Source: Coix lacryma-jobi var. lacryma-jobi
Taxonomy: Eukaryota > Streptophyta > Magnoliopsida > Poales > Poaceae
Direction of reading: 5' to 3'
DNA: 64,000 bases
Assembly: GCA_009763385.1 (NCBI GenBank)
Contig: VDCT01000094.1
Coordinates: forward strand, 1-64,000
Position numbers and translations under genes: made by a program. The notes under the pieces were generated by a model. The model worked only from the letters and a program-made list of their open reading frames with translations, was not told where the DNA came from and did not search any database. Within the stretch, counting starts at the first letter, position 1; each line of letters starts with the position of its first letter. Below, piece after piece: positions 1-9,882 of this stretch.

Positions 1-1223
1 CCGCCACGGCCAATGGTGGAAGCTGGTCGTCCGGCCGTAGATACATGCCGAAGCACTGGCTTTTGACTTCCCTAAACCTGCGCAGGTAGTCCTGCGGTGT
101 CTCATTCGGCCTCTGGCGCACATACATGATGTCCACCAGCTTCTTCTCCTTGGTGCCCGTGTAGAAGTGCGTATGGAACTTCTGTTCCAAGTCTGCCCAA
201 GAGAGAATAGAGCCCGGTGGCAGAGACGTGAACCAAGCGAACGCCGGCCCAGTGAGCGAAGACGGGAAGTACCGAACCCTGAAGGCATCCTCGGTATGGC
301 CTCTCCAAGCTGGAGCAGATAGCGACTGATGTGCTCCACCGTGCTAGTGTCGTCTAAGCTGGAGAACTTGGACAGGTCTGTCGGCACTTTGACTCTGGGA
401 GGTAGAGCCACACGGTGGAACCACTCGGGAACGGAGATCTGTAAGCATAAGTGCCCTTAGGCTTCAGGCCGAAAGTGCGCTGCATCATATCTGCCATCCT
501 CTCTAGCATGACATCGACATTAGAGTCGGCGGTTTTCTCGGCCGTCGGCTTCCCGTATCCTGGATGTGGGGCACCCTCTATGTTGTGAGGCTCAAGCATC
601 TCATGGTACCCGTTTCCATAGTAGTCCTTTATGAGCCTGTAGGTTTGCGGGGAGATCTTGCGTGTTGACTCTGGCGGCTGACCCTTAGCGCCGAACGTGA
701 GCTGACTCATAGTCGGCATCTGGCCCTCTGGCGTGTGCTTCTCTTGAATGGTCATCCCGCTCGATTGAGCCTTAGGCGGGGTCTCCTCACCAGCAGCTCC
801 TGCCCCCTTGAGGTGATTCGGCAGATTGAAAAGATGTGGTCCTGCTATAGGGCCAAACTCGGCCTCCATAAGTTCATCGGCCTTGGGGCCGAATTGGGCG
901 ATCATGATGGTGCGGAAGGTGTTGAGAAACGCCCCATGCATGCGACCGATGGCACCAGAGACAGCTTCGTTGATCATATGAGACATTTTCAACACTGCCT
1001 CCGCTTCCCCGGGATCATTCGGGTTGGGCTGGACGGGTTTCGGCAGATCGTGCAGACGGCGAACCTTTCCGCTCTTGTTCTTGGAAAAGGCTTCTAAGCA
1101 CTTGGCCTGGAATTCGGCACAAGCATCCTCCACCTGCTCTCTGTACTCGTCGGGTAGTTCGGTGAGCTGCACCTGCACGAGCCCCGCCTTGTTGCTGGCC
1201 TCGGCTTCAGTGACTTCGACCAT
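1..1223 (-). pseudogene. Ty3/gypsy gag, frameshifted
   Basis: This is the capsid-type Gag of the element; it would package the element RNA. I take the ATG at 1223, just after the leader, as the start. The first frame stays open to about 354 and has the N-terminal region (VTEAEASNKAG near the start) and a stretch ending MMQRTFGLKPKG. The frame then changes near 430, where a one-base indel turns the expected PEWF into PSGS, and again near 300. The last 290 bases, in a third frame, encode the core Retrotrans_gag domain with FPSSLTGPAFAWFTSLP, SWADLEQKF and YLRRFREVKSQC. At least two indels mean it cannot make a full protein. Family identity is firm; the lineage call is moderate. Confidence 0.75.
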
Positions 1224-1268
1224 TGCTGCAGGAAAAAAGTGTTGTGTCCACCGGGCGTGCCAAAAGTG
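1224..1268 (-). other. Leader with primer-binding-type motif
   Basis: On the minus strand this reads CACTTTTGGCACGCCCGGTGG directly after the LTR end. The same block follows the LTR at 13206. I did not assign the primer tRNA. Confidence 0.5.
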
Positions 1269-2010
1269 TGTTGGCGCAAAAAGTGGCGTCTGCGCCAGGC
1301 ACACGGCAAGCCGGAGAAGCTGGCTTCAATCGTGGCCCGGGTGCTCAGAAGTCCGGTGCGTGCCAGTCAGTTTGACCTGCAACTAACAAGGAGATAAACT
1401 GTTAAATACAAAGCTGGAACGTGCCGGGTATGACCAGACAGTTCCAAGATGTACGGCCCTGAAGCCACTTACGACGACATATAGCTATGAAAGCTATCTG
1501 CCAACAGGTTTAAAGATTATTCGGCAATATGAACAGAGTCACATGAATAACAGGTTGCCGAACACGTTTGCATGAGAATCGTACTCGCATGACGTATTAT
1601 ATATAAGTTAAAACTTAACCAATCTCGATTGTACAACCGAGTTGGGGTCCATGGAGATTGAACATACAAGCTAAGCATGACTAAGCTAATCTAAAGCCTG
1701 CGCCTGCCGCACGACACCTAGCCTTGTCATAGATCAAACACGCTTAACATGCATGAACCCTCACCACGTGGCAACCCAGATACGATCCAATTCGGCTATT
1801 ACGAACAATAGATCTACTGCATAACAGACTTTCAATAATAAACGTGAAACAGAGCAGATCTATAAAGATGGAGCCGAACCGGACGGTATCTAGATTGGGC
1901 AAAAGTGTTATGATAAGATAAACGAAAAAAAATATAACAAGGTAACTTAATGAATCTATCAGATTGCCAAATCTAACAGAGCCGATAACTATCTTTACTC
2001 ATGTCTCAAT

Positions 2011-2137
2011 CCGCCGCACGATACAAGACATAAACAAAGACCTCCCGTCATAAGCTTAAATCCGCCGCACGATACTAAGCTTAACGTACGAGACTACTTG
2101 CACCATATCTAAATCCGCCGCACGATACTAGACATGA
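2011..2137. repeat. 51-53 bp tandem repeat, three units, inside LTR
   Basis: The motif CCGCCGCACGATAC starts at 2011, 2062 and 2115 with similar AAATC leads and ACTAAG-like tails. A weaker relative (TGCCGCACGACACC) lies near 1706. Short LTR-internal repeats like this are common in U3 or U5 and need not have a function. Confidence 0.6.
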
Positions 2138-2278
2138 TAGCAAGGTTGCCGAACTTACGGAGGTCGACGGATCGATGGCCCCTCTCGAAGAACACGACGA
2201 CACGACTTGGACTCGAAGACGGCACGGGGCCGGGTTGGTTGTATTGATTGTGAACAGATTTACAATAGTCTCAGGGTT

Positions 2279-2288
2279 TATATTTATA
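2279..2288 (-). promoter_or_regulatory. LTR TATA box
   Basis: The minus strand reads TATAAATATA, placed about 430 bp from the LTR start and 1010 bp from its end. It is the best candidate for the LTR core promoter. Confidence 0.5.
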
Positions 2289-2709
2289 CCCTGGTGTCCT
2301 ACGAGTCCTAGGAGGACACGATTACAACGATAAAACAGGAAACCTATCTGAGTCCTAGAAGAACACGATTACAATGATAAATTAGGAACTATCAGAAACA
2401 TGATGCCTTTTGCTCCAAGCTTCCTTTAATAACGGCATGCGCTAAAATGAACGAGATTCCCGTCGCTAAATCTTCTCTCTGACTGCTTATTCGTCGCAAA
2501 CTGACTTGGCTCGAGGTAACCGACCGTAGCGTTACGTTGCCGAACCCGCTCGCTGTTGACTAATCGCTTTCACAGCCTTGCCGAATACATTGAGTTAGCC
2601 GACCGCATCCGCCGTCTGCCGAATCCTTCAAGCGGCGGCGTTCGCCGAATTATCATAGCGCCGGTCCACTTGTCATAGTGCGAAAACTCGTGTTAACCGG
2701 GTGTTAACA

Positions 2710-2927
2710 TTTTCTGTCTTTTGTGTTGGCCTTCTAGAGTTGTGTAGTGTCCCGCTGTGCTTCTAGGAAGCATCCACCCTACATCTAGGGTCGTGGACAC
2801 TAGCAAGCTCTAGGGTTTGCTTCTGGGTTGATTCTTGGGACAGTGGCTACTAGTTTCCGAAAGGAAAATTTGAAGCTCCCATTCACCCCCCTCTGGTCGC
2901 TTTCTGGTTGCTTCCCCCGGTCCTTCA
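2710..2927 (+). repeat. Sirevirus LTR, 3' end only
   Basis: It aligns by eye with 11700-11922 and 58440-58666, including the block GTGTAGTGTCCCGCTGTGC and the C-rich run before CGGTCCTTCA. The LTR ends at 2927 but is not followed by the usual primer site ATTGGTATCGG; it passes straight into 3' tail sequence. Confidence 0.8.
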
Positions 2928-3452
2928 CTTTTGTTGGTGCATTTTTCTGATGGGGAGAGTCTTTTACTTGATTCGTGCATTTTCAACTAGGGGGAAATAT
3001 TGCAATCATATGCTTCCTGGGTGTTTGCTATTCTTGTCTGGTTCCTGGGAGTGGATTTCCTGGTTGTATGCACTATTCGAGGGGGAGTTTTTTGCTGCTT
3101 CCTGTTGGCCGTAGGTTTTGGTATCGAGCTTTTGTGCTGGTTGTGTTGAGCCTCTGTGCCTCTATCTTGAGGGACTAGCATTTTGCTTCGATATTTTCGA
3201 TTGGTTTTTTGCTAGCGGTGTTGAGCCTGTTCTACCTCTTCTTGAGGGCTAGCTTTGCTTTGCTTGGTTGCGTCGAGCCGTTGCCCATGTCTTTGGGGAC
3301 CAAGTTGTTTCGCTCTTTCCACTTGACCTTCTTCGGCTTTGCTATGCATTTGGGTCATTTGGTTGAGTTCTCTCTCTCCTTCCCCTTCTTCCTTCTTCTA
3401 TTCTCATTATGATTTATGTGGTAGTTGACAATGCACTCATCAAGGGGCAGAT
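2928..3452 (+). mobile_element. Sirevirus 3' non-coding tail after internal deletion
   Basis: This matches the tail at about 9340-9882: the phrase GTGCATTTTCAACTA plus a G run, two copies of a GTGTTGAGCC...CTTGAGGG(A)CTAGC phrase, then the polypurine tract at 3441-3452. It is non-coding, and the small ORFs here are chance frames. Nearly the whole internal region (primer site, gag, pol) is missing between 2927 and 2928. Confidence 0.75.
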
Positions 3453-3841
3453 TGCGGATACATGGGTGTATGCTGAGTCTCTGAGTGATGAGTGATTGTC
3501 AACTGGGATGATGCGCATGTTCTTTGGCTTGTGTTGTGCAGGTGTCGAGCACAGATGCAGTGATCAAAGGTGAGGTGAAGGTCAAGTAGAGACGTGCCGT
3601 GCCGATGGACCGAGAGTGGCGAAGGGCGGACGTGAGGCTTGGACTGAGGGACCAGAGGCCCGAGGATCAGCTGTAGTGGCTGGCAGCCTGTGGCAGCTAC
3701 AAGTGAAGACTTGCGGTCATGTGTTGCCTGAGTCGTGGACTTGGGGACACGTGTCGGTGGACGGGATGCACGGGAGGTGCATCCCATCTACGATGTCGGT
3801 TTGGTGGTAGAGCCAGGGAAAAACCATCGGGTGGACGGTTT

Positions 3842-4066
3842 CCAGGTTTGGGCCTCAAAACCTGGGTGTGGATGGTTTCCGAGTTTGGCCACAAAACTCG
3901 GGCTGAGGACAGTTTCCAGGTTTGGGCCGCAAAACCTGGGCGCTGAGGGTTTGCTGAGTTTGGCCTCAAAACTCAGATGCTTGGTGGGCTGGTTTCCCGG
4001 TTTGGGCCTCAAAACCGGGGGTTGGCTGGAAAAGGCTGGTTTCCCGGTTTGGGCCACAAAACCGGG
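3842..4066 (+). repeat. Array of six covarying hairpins in Sirevirus LTR
   Basis: Six short inverted repeats share one design: a 5' arm ending TTT, a loop TGGCC or TGGGCC plus 2-3 bases, and a 3' arm starting AAA. Stem pairs are CCAGG/CCTGG (3842-3865), CGAG/CTCG (3880-3900), CCAGG/CCTGG (3916-3939), TGAG/CTCA (3955-3975), CCCGG/CCGGG (3996-4019) and CCCGG/CCGGG (4043-4066). The arms change together while pairing is kept. The same arrays occur at 10271-10566, 26032-26245, 28108-28365, 46508-46722 and 57086-57317. Confidence 0.85.
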
Positions 4067-4839
4067 GGTGCAGAGCGAGGGCGGCACGTGGCGGCAATCG
4101 GGAGGTTGCGTCGAGGCAACGCTACGAGCTGTGCGGGCGTGGCCGTCGGATACACCTACCACCGAGTTGGTCCAGAATAACCTTAGGGTTTAGCTGGTTC
4201 ACTCTGTAATTAGAGAGAGGGTAGAGTAGGAATTAGAAATTAGGATAAGTAGAGGGAGACAACCTCCTCCCTTCCTATCTCAGTCATTTGCTCTTTGCTT
4301 CTAGGGTTTCCTGCTCTCCCAATCCCCTGCTGTAGCTAGCTGAGATCCGCAGAGAACCATACCTCTGTGTACTAGAGATTTTGAGGAAGTGAGGCCATAA
4401 CCTCACTGTTGTAGCGTGTGGTAGCCACACGGTTGCAGATCGATGTGTTGATTCGCGTTTTGGTTCGTGTCCTCCGCGTTCTTCGTTTCTCCGCGATTTT
4501 CCCGTCACTCGATCTCTCTTCCTACTGCGTCTTTGCGAAATCCGCTTGAATCAACTTGTTTGTATTTGAAAGGAGATCATTTCCACCGAAGGAATTTATC
4601 TATCTCCTTACGAACAAGTAGATCGGGTTGATTTCGTTTTTGTAGCGCTTTTTCGTTCATACTCCTCCCGTTTCGATTTCCCGGTGTTTGAGTTGATTTG
4701 TGATTTGATGGGATGATTCTTGGGGATAGTCTCCTAACTACTCTATGATCATCCTCTCCAAGTTTGGGAACGTGGGATTGTGAGTTGATTCGATTTGGGA
4801 TTGATTTGGGTGAAGGGCGAACAAATTCGCCCTCCCTGA

Positions 4840-5115
4840 GTGACCGCAGACAGTCCGCCACTCAGGCGCGGACAGTCCGCGCGTCGGGATCGAGCCTGGA
4901 CAGTGGCTGCGAGTCTCGGCTGGGGAACTGTTCATTTGACCGGCGGACAGTCCGCCGTTGGTTTTGGCGGACAGTCCGTGACTCGGGCAGGAGACTTCAG
5001 CAACCTTGCTGTTTTGGTAATTTGACCGGCGGACAGTCCGCCCCTCGCTCGCGGACAGTCCGGCACTACTGCGGACAGTCCGGACCGTACTGGCGGACAG
5101 TCCGCGAATCGGCTG
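4840..5115 (+). repeat. Cluster of GCGGACAGTCCGC palindromes
   Basis: Multiple copies of a GGACAGTCC core, several extended to perfect palindromes such as CGGCGGACAGTCCGCCG at 4941-4957 and GGCGGACAGTCCGCC at 5028-5042. Palindromic LTR motifs with a CGGAC...GTCCG core are a described hallmark of Sireviruses. The other LTRs here carry the ACCGGACGC...GCGTCCGGT variant (27075-27092, 58341-58358). Confidence 0.75.
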
Positions 5116-5523
5116 TGTCTTTCAGTTTAGTGTGCTTGCTCTCTCAGCTTGCTCGCTTGTTTCCGGACTTCTCATTTGGCCCTAGAGTTGACCAAGGAAC
5201 CTCTCTAGGTATCTTTGCTACTTGTTCGCATAGGTATTTAGGAGTTTCTCGACGTAGCCGTCAATCTACATTCGGGACTTGGTTTTTGGGGTTGAGTTTG
5301 ATCCGGTGCTTTTTACATTTGGTTTGCTATCTTCTTGTGGTGCCTCGCTGTGATCCTAGGGATCATCCACCCTCTTCCAAGGGTCGTGGGCATCACGGTT
5401 TAGGTCGCGTTTTCTCGGGGTTGATTTTGGACATTTGGCCAAAGTTTCGAGAGAAATTTTTGAGCTCCCATTCACCCCCCCCCCCCCTCTAGTCGCCTTG
5501 CTAGTGCTTCTCTCGGTCCTTCA

Positions 5524-8295
5524 GAGACTTGGACATTTGAGCTTCGACTGGCTTGCAAGGCTTAGCTCACTTGGCCTAATCCGAGGATTGCCCAAGTTGT
5601 CTATGGAGAAGGATCTTGTTTGCCATTCTTGTAGACATGGGAAGATGGTTGCCGCTCCCCACCATCCAGTGACTCAGGTCATGACCAAGCGCCCCGAGAG
5701 CTTTTGCACATGGACCTTGTTGGTCCGGCTCGGGTGAGCTCGGTTGGGGGGAAGTGGTATGTGCTTGTTGTTGTTGACGATTTTTCGAGATATTCGTGGG
5801 TCTTCTTTTTAGGTGAGAAGACTGAGACTTTCTCCTTTGCTCGCAATCTGATTTTGCGTCTTCAGAATGAGTTCCCTTTGAACTCGATGCGAGTTATTAG
5901 GAGTGATAATGGTTCGTAATTCAAGAATTCAGATTTTGAGAAGTTTTGTAACTCTTTGGGTTTAGAGCATCAGTTTTCTTTCCCTTACACACCGCCTCAG
6001 AATGGTGTTGTAGAAAGGAAGAATCGGACCCTTGTAGAGATGGCCAGGACGATGCTCGATGAGCATAGGACTCCTAGGCGATATTGGGCCGAAGCTATGA
6101 GCATTGCATGCTATATTTCCAATCGCATCTTTCTCCGAGCTTTCTTGAAAAGACTTCTTATGAGAGTTGCGTTTTGGAAAACTCCCCAAGGTAAGTTATT
6201 TTCGAGTTTTGGTTGCCATTGTTTTATACTCAAAAAGGGCAACTTGGACAAGTTTGAGTCTCGTTCTTCTGATGGGGTATTTTTGGGTTATGGCACTCAC
6301 ACTCGTGCTTATCGTGTACTTAACCTTGATACTAACCGAGTCATGGAGACATCAGATGTCACCTTCGATGAGACCATGGTTTGTCCTTCTTCTCGTTTTG
6401 AGCGTGCAGGTGATCATGAGGTTGGTGAGCCTGTTTTTGATGACGAGGATGAGGGTGCTGAAGGTATGGATAATCCAGCACCCCCTCCACCCGCTATGCC
6501 GCAAGGAGCGGCTTCTACTACGACTCACGGCCCCGACACTTCTTGATCTTGGGGGCCGTGAGATCCGCCACCTCGAGCGGTACCCTTTGTACCCGAGGAG
6601 GCGCCAGCTGCTATTGAGGGGGAGATCACTTCTGCTCGGGAGGCGCCATGACATATCCAGCGCCAACACCCACCTCAACAGATGATCGGCAGCATCGGCG
6701 AACGTGTCACTCTCGGTCAAGGTCACAACAAATCTCTCACTTTGCTCATTCTGCATTTGTTGCTAATTTTGAACCCCGAGATGTTGGACACGCTTTATCT
6801 GATCCAGATTGGGTCAATGCCATGCATGAGGAGTTGGAAAATTTTGAAAGAAATCGTGTTTGGGTTCTAGTTTCTCCTCCCTCTGAGTGCCACCCATTGA
6901 GACAAAATGGGTTTTCAAAACAAACAAGGAGAGGATGGCCATGTTGTGAGAAACAAGGCCAGACTTGTAGCCCAGGGGTATAGTCAGAAGGAGGGGATAG
7001 ACTATGAGGAGACTTTTGCTCATGTAGCTTGTTTGGAGGCAATTAGGATACTCTTGGCTTTTGCTGCATCCAAGGGTTTAAACTTTTTCAAATGGATGTC
7101 AAGAGTGCCTTCTTAAACGGCTACATAGAAGAGGAAGTGTATGTCAGACAACCCCCCCGGTTTTGAAAATCCCAAGTTTCCAAACCATGTTTTTAAACTT
7201 CACAAAGCCTTATATGGTTTGAAACAAGCCCCTAGAGCCTGGTATGATAGGTTGAAAACCTTTTTGCTTGCTAAGGGTTTTAAAATGGGATGTGTGGATA
7301 AAACGCTTTTTCTCCTCAAGCAAGGCACTGATACTCTCTTGGTCCAGATTTACGTGGATGATATCATTTTCGGTGGTTCTTCTCACGCTTTGGTTGCCAA
7401 GTTTGCAGATACTATGAGCGGGGAGTTTGAGATGAGCATGATGGGCGAGTTGATGTTTTTCCTCGGGTTGCAAATCAAGCAATCCCGAGAAGGGACGTTC
7501 GTGCACCAGGGTAAGTATACCAAGGACATATTGAAGAAGTTCGATATGGGTGAGGCCAAGCCTCTTCCAACACCCATGTCGACACGACGGCCCAGGATGC
7601 GGATGTGGATGGAGAAGCGGTGGACCAGAAGGAGTACCGGAGTATGATCGGGTCGCTGTTGTACCTGACGGCGACACGCCCGGACATTCAGTTCTCGGTG
7701 TGTCTTTGCGCGCGATTTCAGTCATCGCCGCGCACCTCGCACCGTCAGGCGGTCAAGCGCATTATGAGGTACATCATCCTTCACTCCAGAATTTGGGATT
7801 TGCTTATTCTGCTCCTCCACCCTCTCTCTTTGCGGTTATTCTGATGCCGATTTTGCTGGTTGTCGCATTGATTGCAAGTCCACTTCTGGGACTTGCTAGT
7901 TTATGGGATCTTCTCTTGTATCGTGGTCTTCTCGCAAGCAGTCTAGTGTCGCCCAGTCTACCACGGAGGCTGAGTATGTTGCTGCAGCTAGCTCCTGTTC
8001 CCAGTTACTCTGGATGATGGCCACTTTGCGTGATTTTGGTCTGAGCTTTTCTCGTGTTCCTTTGCTTTGTGACAGTACGAGTGCGATTAGCGTTGCTAAG
8101 AACCCCGTGCTGCACTCCAAGACCAAACACATTGATGTGCGCCTTCATTTTCTGCGAGACCACTATGAGAAGGGTGATATCGACCTTCGCCATGTCGATA
8201 CTCATCATCAGTGGGCTGATATTTTCACCAAGCCTTTGGACCAATCAACTTTTGCTAGGTTGAGAGGTGAGCTTGGTGTGTGTTTCCCCTTTTAG
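5524..8295 (+). pseudogene. Sirevirus pol, lacking protease and gag, multiply broken
   Basis: Pol of the central Sirevirus copy. It starts inside the GAG-pre-integrase domain (LGHLSFDWLARLSS; CHSCRHGKM zinc residues) directly after the LTR end, so leader, gag and protease are deleted. The integrase follows (VDDFSRYSWVFF at about 5775, RSDNG at about 5905, VVERKNRTLVEMA near 6010) with a stop at 5917 where related copies have Glu. Reverse transcriptase has the YVDD box at 7351-7362. RNase H occupies about 7860-8295 (TTEAEYVAA, TKHIDVRLHFLRDH, ending GVCFPF). The reading frame changes many times, near 5700, 6190, 6540, 6900, 7120, 7590 and 7850. Non-functional; the family call is secure. Confidence 0.85.
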
Positions 8296-9882
8296 ATGGG
8301 GGAAGCATTTTGGTTCATGTATTATAAACTGACTTTGTGTTTTTTTGGTTTCTTTCTTCGTGCATCTTTGCATTTCATTTTGCACTTTTCCATTCAAAGC
8401 TTCATGTATATAATCTGAAGAATGTAACTATGCTCTGTATAGTATTTGCTCCGATGCTTTATGATGATGTTGTAGCTTATGCTCTTTCTGATCACTGATA
8501 CATGTTGTGAGCTGAGCCATTTTGTGAACGGTCAACTTGTGTAATAAACCTAAAATCTGAAAATGTTCAACATTGAGATATGCAACTAGCATGTGTAGGA
8601 TGTGTTGAATTCACTCGTGCTTTTCATATATGCTAGGTTGCTATGTCTCTAGTTCTGAGTCACTACTTGCTTGGTTTGTTCATTTTCTGTTCTAAAAATC
8701 TGAACCAAGTTAAGTGAATTGGAAAAGATCGAGATGGGATTGCTTGTCACCACATCACAGTTTCGAGACTGTTTCTCATTGCACTTTGAGTTAAACTTGA
8801 GCTGTGTAGTGTATGACCGAAACTGTTGCTTTAAGCTTCTGATTGCTTCTGCATAGGCTTCGCACAGTTGAAAAGTTAGGCAATGACAAGCTTTCAACCT
8901 CTCGCAATCACATGCTGAAATTTTAACTTGTGTAATTTAACCGCTGCAAACTCCGATAAAATTTTGCAAACACAAGTCTATGTTTCATTCTATAGCAGGA
9001 TGATTGAACTGTGCTAGGGGTAGTTCACCTTGTATACATGTTTAGCACTTGTCCGATATCCTGTCTATACATGTTTTGTGCTATTTTAATGGTGAACCCT
9101 TTTTGGCTGAAAACTGCTTATTTGCTCTCATATTCATATTTCGTATCTGGTGATCAGTTTCAGCCTTTGCTAGCTTCTTAAGGATGTTGTTGAGTCATCG
9201 GATCAGAACTGTGTAGAGCATCTTTGCACTCTTTTGATTATATTTCTGAAGCTACTAACTTGCATTTTTACTCATATGCATTTCTGGAGGGAGATATTTT
9301 GTCAAGGGGGAGACATTTGAGTGTGTGTGCACATTTGCTTGATGGTGCATTTTCAACTAAGGGGGAGAAAATATTGATAAATCATGAGTTCCCTGGGTTG
9401 TGTGCACTAGTTGAGGGGGAGTTTGCTAGTTGTGTTGAGCCTTTGCCTCTTTCTTGAGGGACTAGCAAACATTTTCATCTCATTTTCAGCTTTTCAATTG
9501 GTATCGAACTCTTTTGATTTTTGTTTGATAACAGTTGGTATTGAGCTGCTTCGCTAGTGGTGTTGAGCCCGTTCTGCCTCTTCTTGAGGGCTAGCTCTGC
9601 TTTGCTTGATTCTTAGTTGATTTTCCAATTGGTATCAAGTTTTCTCGCTAGCGGTGTTGAGCCTGTTCTACCTGTTCTTGAGGCTAGCTTTGCTTTACTT
9701 GGTTGCGTCGAGCCGTTGCCCATGTCTTTGGGAACCAAGTTGTCTTGCTCTTTCCACTTGACCTTCTTCGGCTTTCCCATGCTTTTGGTCATTTGGTTGT
9801 GTTCTCTCTCTTCCTTTCTTCCTTCCTCTATTCCATTATGATTTGTGTTGGTAGTTGACAATACACTCATCAAGGGGGAGAT
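8296..9882 (+). mobile_element. Sirevirus 3' non-coding tail with tandem polypurine tracts
   Basis: About 1.6 kb between the RNase H stop and the 3' LTR. I see no env-like ORF. It contains several G-rich purine tracts (near 9303, 9361, 9414 and the LTR-adjacent one at 9871-9881), and three GTGTTGAGCC...CTTGAGG phrases (9433, 9560, 9654). At 9493-9506 lies TTCAATTGGTATCG, identical to the LTR-end/primer-site junction of the family (58664 in the downstream copy), with weaker copies at 9534 and 9624. Multiple polypurine tracts are a known Sirevirus trait; the primer-site-like copies are my observation. Confidence 0.75.

Larger units (their letters stand above)
1..2709 (-). mobile_element. Ty3/gypsy retrotransposon, 5' LTR and gag (rest lies outside window)
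   Basis: A minus-strand Ty3/gypsy element enters the window from the left. Reading leftwards from 2709 it has a complete 5' LTR, a short leader with the TTTTGGCACGCCCGGTGG motif that follows the LTR in many grass gypsy elements, and a broken gag. Bases 2710 onward align to the last part of a Sirevirus LTR, so this element is inserted inside that LTR; the upstream part of the target LTR should lie left of the window. The LTR layout and gag resemble the element at 11923-16132, a non-chromovirus (Tat/OTA-type) lineage. The other LTR and pol are not visible, so the target duplication cannot be checked. Confidence 0.8.
1269..2709 (-). repeat. 5' LTR of minus-strand Ty3/gypsy element (1441 bp)
   Basis: On the minus strand the LTR begins TGTTAACA at 2709 and ends CGCCAACA at 1269, so it has short imperfect inverted TG..CA termini. 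It holds a TATA box at 2288-2279 and a short tandem repeat (CCGCCGCACGATAC at 2011, 2062 and 2115). The border at 2709/2710 is sharp, because sequence to the right matches Sirevirus LTR copies at about 11700 and 58440. Confidence 0.75.
3453..5523 (+). repeat. Sirevirus LTR (2071 bp), mosaic type
   Basis: It starts TGCGGATACATGGG after a polypurine tract and ends CGGTCCTTCA. The first ~1300 bp resemble the other Sirevirus LTRs here, including the hairpin array at 3842-4066. From about 4750 the sequence is of another subtype: the palindromes are GCGGACAGTCCGC-like rather than ACCGGACGCGTCCGGT-like, and the terminal block has GTGATCCTAGGGATCATCC in place of GTGCTTCT(A/T)GGAAGCATCC. This points to recombination or gene conversion between subfamilies. 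Confidence 0.8.

Noticed and set aside
4840..5115. CRISPR or inverted-repeat transposon termini
   Set aside because: Short palindromes at irregular spacing inside an LTR fit the known Sirevirus LTR palindromes.
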